Source: JBILCM01 sp044353165 (GTDB lineage Bacteria; Bacillota; Bacilli; Paenibacillales; YIM-B00363). From it: a stretch of DNA of 7,754 nt. The notes beneath the pieces are model-generated. The model did no database searches. It had not been told where the DNA came from and was given only the letters and a program-made list of their open reading frames with translations. A program made the position numbers and the translations under genes. The DNA lies in assembly GCA_044353165.1 (NCBI GenBank), contig JBILCM010000101.1:1-7754 (forward strand), written 5' to 3'. How positions within the stretch are numbered: the stretch's first letter is position 1; each line of letters opens with the position of its first letter. Shown piece after piece: positions 1-5,596 of this stretch.

Positions 1-271
1 ATTCGACGACAATTTGGTTTTTGAACATCTTCATTTGGTCCAGATCCACCGGTTGGTAAGCTGCACCAAGCAATTGAGCACCGAGTTCGCGTGTTTCTTC
101 TGCCGTTAACGTTACGCTGAATCCGCATTCGTCCTCTTCTTCATTGCTACCGAAAAAATATAGATCCCGTTTGCCTGTGTGGTGAACAATGAGCGCAATG
201 GTACTTTGCTCTGAAGTTACCATCGAAATTTTCTTGCCAATCCCCGGCAAATCGGCCATTCTAATTTTCAC
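1..271 (-). CDS. khtT: KhtT-like K+/H+ antiporter regulatory subunit (N-terminal 90 residues; runs off the window)
   Basis: Reading from a GTG at 271, the frame stays open to the window edge and gives 90 residues; the family is about 165 residues, so the C-terminal half lies outside. The start MKIRMADLPGIGKK and the following IALIVHHTGKRDLYFF closely resemble the N-terminus of Bacillus subtilis KhtT (YhaT), as I remember it. KhtT is a cytoplasmic subunit that gates the membrane antiporter KhtU; its C-terminal RCK_C (TrkA-C) domain, missing here, binds cyclic di-AMP in characterised relatives. An acidic run (EEEDE) follows the conserved Phe-Gly, and the segment TLTAEETRELGAQLLG matches the helix leading into RCK_C. 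The GTG start is supported by AAAGGGGG seven bases upstream. Only 13 bp separate it from the aldose epimerase stop, so translation is probably coupled. An antiporter gene would be expected next, beyond base 1. Family assignment is firm; potassium specificity is by homology. Confidence 0.85.
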   Translation of the reverse strand, partial: MKIRMADLPGIGKKISMVTSEQSTIALIVHHTGKRDLYFFGSNEEEDECGFSVTLTAEETRELGAQLLGAAYQPVDLDQMKMFKNQIVVE

Positions 272-278
272 CTTGATG

Positions 279-286
279 CCCCCTTT
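279..286 (-). promoter_or_regulatory. Ribosome-binding site for khtT, overlapping the galM stop codon
   Basis: On the minus strand the sequence is AAAGGGGG followed by a 7-base spacer (CATCAAG) and GTG at 271. The first two A bases belong to the TAA stop of the aldose epimerase (287-285). It supports the non-ATG start of khtT and suggests that ribosomes finishing galM reinitiate at khtT. Confidence 0.7.
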
Positions 287-1346
287 ATCGTACTGAAAAT
301 TTGTAGCTGGTTGTATGTTTGTAAATCTCGCCTGCTTTTAATATGGGTGAAGGGAAATGTTGATGTTTCAGTGCATTCGGGAAATATTGTGTCTCCAAAC
401 AGAGTCCACCCCATTTATCATATGTGACCCCATCTTTCCCCTTGAGATTCGACGTTAGAAAATTCCCTGAGTAAAACTGCACTCCAGGTTTGGTTGTAAA
501 CATCTCCATCATGCGCCCAGTGCGCGGGTCATACAATTCGGCAGCTTTCTCCGGTTGTTGGCCATTCACCTGAAGCACCCAATTGTGATCGTACCCTTGT
601 CCGCATAGCACTTGTTCATCATGACTTTGAAGTCCAGGTCCGATCGGTGTAAGGTTCCTGAAGTCCATAGGTGAACCATCGACTTTCCGGATCTCGCCCG
701 TTGGAATACATTCATTATTGATGGGAGTGAAATGTGTGGCGTTAATCTGTAAATGGTGGTGCAGCATGTCTCCTGAGGCGTGTCCTGTGAGATTAAAGTA
801 ACTGTGATTTGTAAGGTTCACCACTGTATCTTGATCCGTGGTTGCAGCATATTCCATCACCAATTCATTGTCCTGTGTTAACGTGTACGTCACCTGAATA
901 TCCAAATTTCCTGGATATCCCTCTTCTCCATCGGTGCTGGTATAAGTCAAACGCAATGCTGCATTCCCATGCTCACTCCTATAAGGTGTGGCATCCCAGA
1001 CGACTTTATCAAAACCGATATTACCGCCATGAAGATGATTATTCCCATTATTCTTGGCGAGGTGATAGTCGCGGCCGTTCAATGAGAATTGTGCGCCTTC
1101 AATGCGATTGGCATGACGTCCGATAATGGCCCCGAAGAATGGCGGGTTTTGCACATAATCATCCATCGAAGAAAAACCAAGAACAACATCCTCAAATACA
1201 CCTTGCCGATCCGGCACTTTTATGGAGACAACAGCTCCGCCAAAATTGATGATTTCAACAGTTATGCCGTTATTGTTACGTAATTCATAGAGATGAACGA
1301 TTTTCCCATTATATTGCCCGTAAGGTGTTGAACGCCATTTTGTCAT
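285..1346 (-). CDS. galM: Aldose 1-epimerase (galactose mutarotase family)
   Basis: Predicted cytosolic 353-residue enzyme that interconverts alpha and beta anomers of aldoses. All mutarotase landmarks are present: the early INFGG motif, GRHANRIEGA with Arg81, NNHLHGG with His106, TNHSYFNL with the presumed catalytic acid His181, YDHNW with Asp253, and LCLETQYFPNA with the presumed catalytic base Glu318. Their spacing agrees with Lactococcus GalM (Arg71, His96, His170, Asp243, Glu304). The frame opens at 1379, but I chose the ATG at 1346: it has GGAAGGA eight bases upstream (1355-1361), the 1379 ATG has no credible site, and 353 residues fits the family. It lies 78 bp after the MFS gene with no terminator seen between. 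That gap holds only a weak promoter candidate (TTCATC, 18 bp, TATGTT with an upstream TG). True substrate is uncertain; context suggests a sugar-acid pathway rather than a Leloir galactose operon, since galK/galT/galE are absent here. Confidence 0.92.
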   Translation of the reverse strand: MTKWRSTPYGQYNGKIVHLYELRNNNGITVEIINFGGAVVSIKVPDRQGVFEDVVLGFSSMDDYVQNPPFFGAIIGRHANRIEGAQFSLNGRDYHLAKNNGNNHLHGGNIGFDKVVWDATPYRSEHGNAALRLTYTSTDGEEGYPGNLDIQVTYTLTQDNELVMEYAATTDQDTVVNLTNHSYFNLTGHASGDMLHHHLQINATHFTPINNECIPTGEIRKVDGSPMDFRNLTPIGPGLQSHDEQVLCGQGYDHNWVLQVNGQQPEKAAELYDPRTGRMMEMFTTKPGVQFYSGNFLTSNLKGKDGVTYDKWGGLCLETQYFPNALKHQHFPSPILKAGEIYKHTTSYKFSVR

Positions 1347-1354
1347 ATTCCCAA

Positions 1355-1361
1355 TCCTTCC
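1355..1361 (-). promoter_or_regulatory. Ribosome-binding site deciding the galM start
   Basis: GGAAGGA on the minus strand sits 8 bases before the ATG at 1346. The upstream in-frame ATG at 1379 is preceded by TATGGTATGTT, with no purine-rich site, so the shorter protein is preferred. Confidence 0.7.
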
Positions 1362-1424
1362 ATAGAACGCATTACTCATAACATACCATATTTTGAAAGG
1401 TGAGATGAAGTTGTTTTGTGCAAA

Positions 1425-2678
1425 TTAAGGCGTATTGTGGGGTTGTCTTGGTTTGATAATCCACAGAAAGTTGAATTGCAACATGGCAGTTACGAACAAT
1501 ACAGCCCCAATCCATGGACTGTAGAGATCAGAAGATACTGTAATGAGTCCAAGAATGCCAACAAAACGACCTGTGTTAAGAAACATTTCACGAACAACAA
1601 CTGTCTCCACACGCAAGTTCCCTTTTAGCGGCAACGTTCCAATCAAATAATAGTAATAGGCTGTGAATGAATTGACCAATAACGGGATACACCCATAGAA
1701 CGTAACAGTGAAGAAGATGACCGTCCACAGATGTAATCCAAACCACAACATAACGAAAGCTCCTACGACAAAACCAAAGGATGCAATGAGTATGTACAAT
1801 CTTGCAAGTTCCGACTTGCCAAATCGGGTCATATAAAAACCGGCAATCATCGTTAGGACAAGCAACGCCCCACTTGTATAACCGACTAAATTTTCTTTCT
1901 GCAAGACATGAAAAAGGAGAATGTTGGGTAACAAAATGAGCAATCCTTGATAAGCACCAAGAATGAACCAACCGTAAAGTCCGTGGCGGAATGATTTGTT
2001 TTTGCGGATCAGAAGAGGAATGAGACCCAGATAATACGATTTGTGATGAGACCCTTGCGAAGCCAATCGAAGACTACCCATTGTAGTGAAAAGGAACATA
2101 ACGAAGGCCATCGTAAATACGATCGTGTATCCACGAAGACCTTCGTTCATACTAATGATGACACCTGCAATGATCGGACCCATTAATCCTGCAAAGTTGA
2201 AAAAAATAGAATTGAATCCAAGATATCGAATTCGGTTGCGATCGGTAGAGTAATCATAAATCATTGTCAAGTAACCGACCCAATAGAATGCAGAAGCAAT
2301 CCCTGACATGACTGCAAAAACTGCATAATAATCAACAACAGCTTCTCCAGCAATAATGACGAACAAATAAAACAAGGCGGTTAATCCGATGCCAGACCGA
2401 TACGCAAACAATCGATCGCGGGACTTGGCGAATTTTCCCGCAAAAGCAAAAGCGAGCGGAGCTGTAATGTAGACAATCATCGTGTACAGACCGTTAACGA
2501 ACAAACTCTCCGTAAGACGCCACAAGTATAAGTTTAAAAAAACACCGGACATGGATGCGCCGAATTGAAAAATACTATGAATGATGATGGATCTGATCGC
2601 TTCTTTGGATAATTTTTCATCGACTGAAATATTGTTGATCATCCGAGTCAAACGAGAAAAAAATGTAAATAAAGTCAT
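1425..2678 (-). CDS. Major facilitator superfamily transporter, substrate unknown
   Basis: A 417-residue integral membrane protein with about 12 hydrophobic segments by eye (roughly residues 29-53, 58-79, 89-110, 114-139, 155-177, 183-200, 233-257, 264-282, 287-305, 308-330, 363-382, 388-407), and a longer polar break near 203-232 that divides the two six-helix halves. A degenerate MFS loop-2/3 motif is visible as GKFAKSRDR at about 81-89. The text around SGVFLNLYLWRLT resembles a set of uncharacterised Bacillales MFS proteins. The ATG at 2678 has AAGGAG six bases upstream (2685-2690). It lies between the GntR regulator (97 bp upstream) and the aldose epimerase (78 bp downstream), so I infer uptake of the carbohydrate handled by this operon; export or another solute cannot be excluded. 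The upstream gap contains a notable inverted repeat. Confidence 0.85.
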   Translation of the reverse strand: MTLFTFFSRLTRMINNISVDEKLSKEAIRSIIIHSIFQFGASMSGVFLNLYLWRLTESLFVNGLYTMIVYITAPLAFAFAGKFAKSRDRLFAYRSGIGLTALFYLFVIIAGEAVVDYYAVFAVMSGIASAFYWVGYLTMIYDYSTDRNRIRYLGFNSIFFNFAGLMGPIIAGVIISMNEGLRGYTIVFTMAFVMFLFTTMGSLRLASQGSHHKSYYLGLIPLLIRKNKSFRHGLYGWFILGAYQGLLILLPNILLFHVLQKENLVGYTSGALLVLTMIAGFYMTRFGKSELARLYILIASFGFVVGAFVMLWFGLHLWTVIFFTVTFYGCIPLLVNSFTAYYYYLIGTLPLKGNLRVETVVVREMFLNTGRFVGILGLITVSSDLYSPWIGAVLFVTAMLQFNFLWIIKPRQPHNTP

Positions 2679-2708
2679 GGATTTCTCCTTGTGGTTCCTT
2701 CTGTGCCC

Positions 2709-2749
2709 TATCGCGTGGTAGTTTATCTATGTTATTTTCCCACGCGATA
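2709..2749. repeat. Perfect 10-bp inverted repeat with 21-bp spacer between the regulator and transporter genes
   Basis: The arms TATCGCGTGG (2709-2718) and CCACGCGATA (2740-2749) are exact reverse complements around an AT-rich 21-base spacer (2719-2739). In the minus-strand mRNA this would be a GC-containing 10-bp stem with an A-rich loop, ending about 18 nt before the transporter's ribosome-binding site. Neither strand has a U run after it, so it is not a standard intrinsic terminator. The centre-to-centre distance of 31 bp is close to three helical turns, which would also suit a two-site protein-binding element. Either an mRNA processing or stability hairpin or a DNA operator is possible. 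Confidence 0.75.
2722..2732 (-). repeat. Copy 1 of 11-bp word ACATAGATAAA, inside the inverted-repeat spacer
   Basis: Minus-strand ACATAGATAAA, nearly centred in the 21-base spacer of the inverted repeat. The same 11 bases occur at 4638-4648, directly upstream of the dehydratase promoter. The shared word could be a regulator half-site, but AT-rich intergenic DNA makes coincidence possible. Confidence 0.45.
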
Positions 2750-2775
2750 TGCAAAAAAGGAAGGAGAAATTTAAA

Positions 2776-3447
2776 TTATGTGTTTGGCGAGAAAAAGACT
2801 CGCGTCCGCTGATGAGACAGCAAGAGATGGTTACGCATAGCTTCAACTGCTTGTTGGACATTCCGTGTGGATAAGGCACGGACAATCAGCTCGTGTTCCA
2901 TCCTTTCATGACGCAGTGTATTCGCGTCAAGTTCGCCAGGAATAAAACTTAAATAACGCTCAATGCGCTCGATATATTGTTTGATCAATTGACGTAACAT
3001 CTGATTGCCACAATGTTGAAGGATAAGACCGTGCACATCTTCATTCATTCGGATTAATAACGAAAGTCGTTCATCGATTGAGGTTGTTGGTTGCGCGTCA
3101 TATTTTTGCAATTCATTCAAGTTTGAAGTAATTTCAAAATCAGGAATATGTGGGATGGATAGTCGCAAAGCTAACGTCTCAAGCTCCAACCGAATTTCCA
3201 TGATTTCGTCCAATTCCTGCAAGGTGATCCCTGTGACGAACATCCCCTTGAATGGAACCGTCTTGACAAGTCCCTCAGAGACCAATCGTGATAACACTTC
3301 ACGGATGGGAATATTGCTGACTTGGAGAGTTCTGGCCAACTGGTCGATGTTAATTTTTTCTCCGGGAGCAAGTTGGTGCTTCTTGATTTGTTCTTTGAGA
3401 AGGGTATACAACTCATCCGTCAACACATACCTGTTAAGGGACTTCAT
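2776..3447 (-). CDS. GntR-family transcriptional regulator, FadR/FCD subgroup
   Basis: A 223-residue DNA-binding protein. Residues about 8-72 form the GntR winged helix (LTDELYTLLKEQI, then LAPGEKINIDQLAR, recognition helix about 44-55 with NIPIREVLSRL, and the wing GLVKTVPFKGMFV). Residues about 80-213 form the helical FCD effector domain: the opening EIMEIRLELE helix, DVHGLILQHCGN, MEHELIVRAL and the final NHLL helix. Asp137, His139, His185 and His207 are candidate metal or ligand contacts. FCD regulators usually repress carbohydrate-acid or fatty-acid genes and release DNA on binding a carboxylate. The open frame extends upstream to 3738, but that part overlaps the dehydratase gene in another frame; the ATG at 3447 has AAAGGA seven bases upstream and matches family length. 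It starts 19 bp after the dehydratase stop, so it is probably autoregulated; the palindrome at 4594-4605 is the likely operator. Confidence 0.93.
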   Translation of the reverse strand: MKSLNRYVLTDELYTLLKEQIKKHQLAPGEKINIDQLARTLQVSNIPIREVLSRLVSEGLVKTVPFKGMFVTGITLQELDEIMEIRLELETLALRLSIPHIPDFEITSNLNELQKYDAQPTTSIDERLSLLIRMNEDVHGLILQHCGNQMLRQLIKQYIERIERYLSFIPGELDANTLRHERMEHELIVRALSTRNVQQAVEAMRNHLLLSHQRTRVFFSPNT

Positions 3448-3454
3448 GGGAACA

Positions 3455-3460
3455 TCCTTT
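3455..3460 (-). promoter_or_regulatory. Ribosome-binding site deciding the GntR regulator start
   Basis: AAAGGA on the minus strand, 7 bases before the ATG at 3447, in the 19-bp gap after the dehydratase stop codon. It rules out the long upstream extension of the frame into the dehydratase gene. Confidence 0.7.
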
Positions 3461-3466
3461 CTTGAG

Positions 3467-4564
3467 TTAACGAATTCGGTATTTTTCAAACAGTGCAGGA
3501 ATAACCTCAGTTGAAGCACCAGGCATCTGCGGAAGTACATAAAATCCATCTTTGACCGTCGCGGGTTCAACAAAGATGTGACGAATCCACGGGATATACT
3601 CAAGCATGATCGCATTCTGGGTGGAAGCAACCAAATGTTGATGAATTTGCCCCATGTCACCAACATGAGGGCAGATGGGTAATTCATACGAAGCAGCGAG
3701 TCCCGCCACTTGCAGCCACTCTGTAATACCTGCCACACGCGTCACGTCGACTTGAACATACTCTACGGCACCTTGATGAATATAATCGCGGAAAGCATAT
3801 TTCGTATACACATGTTCACCAAGCGCGATGGGAACGTTCAATTCATCGGCCAGCTTGCGATGATTCATAATGTCATCCGGATTTAGCGGTTCTTCAAGCC
3901 AGAATAAGTCAAACTCTTCTAACTTTTTACCCCACGTCATCGCAGTTGTAATGTTCCATTGCTGATTCACGTCAATCATAAGGATGATGTCATCACCGAT
4001 CGCTTTGCGCACGGCTTTCACCCGATCATAGTCTTCTCGTGAATCGGGTTTCCCTACTTTCATCTTTACTCCGGTAAACCCAGAATCAACAATCTCACTG
4101 ACATCTTTAATTAATCGCTCTTTACTCCAATTTAACCAACCACCATTCGTATTGTAAGCTTTGATTTGTTTGGATTTGTGTCCACCAAGGTATTGCCATA
4201 ATGGTCTGTTCGCAGCTTTAGACATGATGTCCCACAAGGCAATATCTACCGCGGCTAATGCCATGTGTGTAATGCCTGCACGTCCGATCCAATGCATCTT
4301 GCCAAAGCGCAATTCATCCCAAATTTCTTTGACCATGTAAGGATCTTTCCCGATTAAAACTGGAGCATAATAGCGGTCGATCGTATCAACTATCATATCA
4401 TCCCCATGAGCACATGTCCCCGTATAGCCATAACCTGTAATGCCTTCATCTGTAAAAATGCGAACTCCTGCTAATCCCCAATGGGTTGCAACATTAATTG
4501 CATCCGTAATCGGTGGGGTAATCGGAACATGAAGCACGAAAGATTCTACTTTTGTAATTTTCAT
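3467..4564 (-). CDS. Enolase-superfamily enzyme, mandelate racemase subgroup (probable sugar-acid dehydratase)
   Basis: A 365-residue cytosolic enzyme with the N-terminal capping domain (about 1-125) and the modified TIM barrel (about 130-350). The mandelate racemase (MR) active site is complete: the VKMKV motif gives Lys167-x-Lys169; Mg2+ ligands are Asp198 (MIDVN), Glu224 (WLEEPL) and Glu250 (ALGEH); the His-Asp dyad is Asp273 (QVDVTR) and His300 (CPHVGD); Glu322 (LEYIPW) is the late acid. Most of these are offset by a constant +3 from MR (K164, K166, D195, E221, E247, D270, H297). Members abstract the proton alpha to a carboxylate; most carbohydrate-linked ones dehydrate acid sugars to 2-keto-3-deoxy acids. 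The neighbouring FCD regulator, MFS carrier and mutarotase favour an acid-sugar dehydratase over a racemase, but the substrate is unassigned. The start has AGGAG 12 bases upstream, a little far, yet the N-terminus MKITKVESF is typical. It is first gene after the promoter at 4608-4636. Confidence 0.92.
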   Translation of the reverse strand: MKITKVESFVLHVPITPPITDAINVATHWGLAGVRIFTDEGITGYGYTGTCAHGDDMIVDTIDRYYAPVLIGKDPYMVKEIWDELRFGKMHWIGRAGITHMALAAVDIALWDIMSKAANRPLWQYLGGHKSKQIKAYNTNGGWLNWSKERLIKDVSEIVDSGFTGVKMKVGKPDSREDYDRVKAVRKAIGDDIILMIDVNQQWNITTAMTWGKKLEEFDLFWLEEPLNPDDIMNHRKLADELNVPIALGEHVYTKYAFRDYIHQGAVEYVQVDVTRVAGITEWLQVAGLAASYELPICPHVGDMGQIHQHLVASTQNAIMLEYIPWIRHIFVEPATVKDGFYVLPQMPGASTEVIPALFEKYRIR

Positions 4565-4593
4565 TTGGCTTTAACTCTCCTCTATATTCATAT

Positions 4594-4605
4594 ATCATGT
4601 ATGAT
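4594..4605. promoter_or_regulatory. Candidate operator palindrome over the dehydratase transcription start
   Basis: Minus-strand ATCATACATGAT has perfect 5-bp arms (ATCAT/ATGAT) around a 2-bp centre. It begins 2 bp after the -10 hexamer and covers the expected start point (about 4601), where a bound repressor would block initiation. Its size and AT-rich symmetry fit FadR-type GntR operators, and a GntR/FCD gene is the second gene of the operon. The link to that protein is inferred. Confidence 0.55.
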
Positions 4606-4607
4606 TT

Positions 4608-4636
4608 ATTTTAAAAAAAAGATATGGTTGTGTCAA
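4608..4636 (-). promoter_or_regulatory. Sigma-A-type promoter of the dehydratase operon
   Basis: On the minus strand a consensus -35 TTGACA (4636-4631) is followed by a 17-bp spacer (4630-4614), which ends in seven T, and by a -10 TAAAAT (4613-4608, 5 of 6 matches to consensus). The start would fall near 4601, giving a leader of about 37 nt before the ATG at 4564. This is the best promoter in the window and would serve the dehydratase, regulator, transporter, epimerase and possibly khtT. Confidence 0.82.
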
Positions 4637-4637
4637 A

Positions 4638-4648
4638 TTTATCTATGT
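4638..4648 (-). repeat. Copy 2 of 11-bp word ACATAGATAAA, next to the -35 box
   Basis: Minus-strand ACATAGATAAA ends one base (4637) before the TTGACA of the dehydratase promoter. It is identical to the word at 2722-2732 in the regulator-transporter gap. The location just upstream of -35 would suit an activator or an auxiliary repressor site; AT-rich UP-element-like DNA is the plain alternative. Confidence 0.45.
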
Positions 4649-4667
4649 AATCATCAAAACGCTTGTT

Positions 4668-5546
4668 TTAGAACGGCCCAAAGGGTGAAGCATACGCACT
4701 CGCTGTCGCAAGCAATTGTTCTTGTTCATCATGTAGTAACTTCCGATAATTTTTAGCTGACTCCACAATTCGAGGCAGAAGATGAATATCCCCAGCACTT
4801 GCAAATCCAGCTACATTCGGATTGGACAATACGAAATTCACGCAACTATCAATGATTTGTTGCTGATCGAACGGCTCATACCACGTTGCATAATTTCTGA
4901 CATCTTCCTGCTTCCAAGGACCGCGTGCCACAGCTTTGATCACCATAAGGCCAGCGTCTTGTTTTCGAATCTCTTCCACAAGCGCATGGAACGAATTGCG
5001 GTAAGACGCATCATGAAAGAGTATAAAATTTAAAGGCGTAAGCACGGTTTCGAATGGGAATCGACGGATCGCCTCCAGATGAACCGCAGGAGCAACATGT
5101 CCGTGACCTGTTACGCCAATATGTTTGACAAGCCCTTGTTCTTTGGCCTCGATGACGGCTTGTAATGCACCATCTGGACCTGTAACCAAATCCAATTCAC
5201 TAAAACTCGTCAGCGCATGGATTTGAATTAAATCGAGTTGTTCCACTTGTAGGCGCTTTAGAGATTGCTCGATTTGTCGCCACGAATCGTCTCGCTTGCG
5301 CTGTTCTGTCTTTGTGGCCAGAAAAATTTGATCGCGAATTTTCGACATCCAAGGACCCATTCGCAACTCAGAATCCCCATAACTTGCAGCCGTATCAAAA
5401 TGATTGATACCCATATCCAAAGCGAATTGAATCGATTCATCTGCCTCTTCTTGCGTCACTTTACTTAAACTGGCTGCACCATAAATCACCACACTGCTCA
5501 TGTGTCCAATTCGGCCTAAACGACGTTTCTCCATCAGCTTGCTCAT
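4668..5546 (-). CDS. Aldo/keto reductase family oxidoreductase
   Basis: A 292-residue soluble TIM-barrel protein expected to reduce an aldehyde or ketone with NAD(P)H. From the ATG at 5546 the AKR tetrad is visible: Asp51 in HFDTAASYG, Tyr56 in the same motif, Lys79 in ATKTEQR, and His110 in LIQIHAL. The start MEKRRLGRIGHMSSVV and the mid-protein VKHIGVTGHG motif are typical of bacterial AKRs close to the general-stress and sugar-oxidoreductase groups. Residues 190-285 are less conserved, so substrate is unassigned. GGAGG lies 10 bases before ATG 5546 and 7 bases before an in-frame TTG at 5549; the choice changes one residue. The gene begins 50 bp after the ABC exporter stop. That gap has two overlapping TATAAT hexamers (5580-5591) without a recognisable -35, so it may be read from the exporter promoter or a weak one of its own. 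No clear terminator follows it. Confidence 0.9.
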   Translation of the reverse strand: MSKLMEKRRLGRIGHMSSVVIYGAASLSKVTQEEADESIQFALDMGINHFDTAASYGDSELRMGPWMSKIRDQIFLATKTEQRKRDDSWRQIEQSLKRLQVEQLDLIQIHALTSFSELDLVTGPDGALQAVIEAKEQGLVKHIGVTGHGHVAPAVHLEAIRRFPFETVLTPLNFILFHDASYRNSFHALVEEIRKQDAGLMVIKAVARGPWKQEDVRNYATWYEPFDQQQIIDSCVNFVLSNPNVAGFASAGDIHLLPRIVESAKNYRKLLHDEQEQLLATASAYASPFGPF

Positions 5547-5596
5547 CAATCATTAACCTCCATTGGATCTGAATCGATTATTATAATTATATACAA

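Noticed and set aside
1347..1379. Eleven-residue longer start of the aldose epimerase
   Set aside because: No ribosome-binding site precedes the ATG at 1379, while the ATG at 1346 has GGAAGGA at 8 bases; mutarotase homology begins after the second Met.
2719..2760. Internal promoter for the MFS gene using TTGCAT (minus strand) as -35
   Set aside because: Only poor -10 candidates (CATAGA, TAGATA) occur at usable spacing, so the signal is too weak to annotate.
2778..2840. Short plus-strand frame (20 codons, ATG to TAG) preceded by GGAAGGAG, antisense to the 3' end of the GntR gene
   Set aside because: The ribosome-binding-like purine run is 11 bases away, no plus-strand promoter is seen, the peptide has no recognisable features, and the frame is wholly antisense to a well-supported coding region.
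3448..3738. 97-residue N-terminal extension of the GntR regulator frame
   Set aside because: It overlaps the enolase-superfamily gene in another frame, resembles no domain, and the ATG at 3447 has a good ribosome-binding site and matches the normal family length.
4655..4670. Possible intrinsic terminator after the aldo/keto reductase (AAAAC/GTTTT arms)
   Set aside because: The stem is only 5 AT-rich base pairs and no proper U tract follows, so it would not be stable enough to call.
5580..5591. Two overlapping TATAAT hexamers before the aldo/keto reductase as a promoter
   Set aside because: No -35 resembling TTGACA at 15-19 bp and no correctly placed extended -10 TG; the AT-rich gap yields TATAAT easily.
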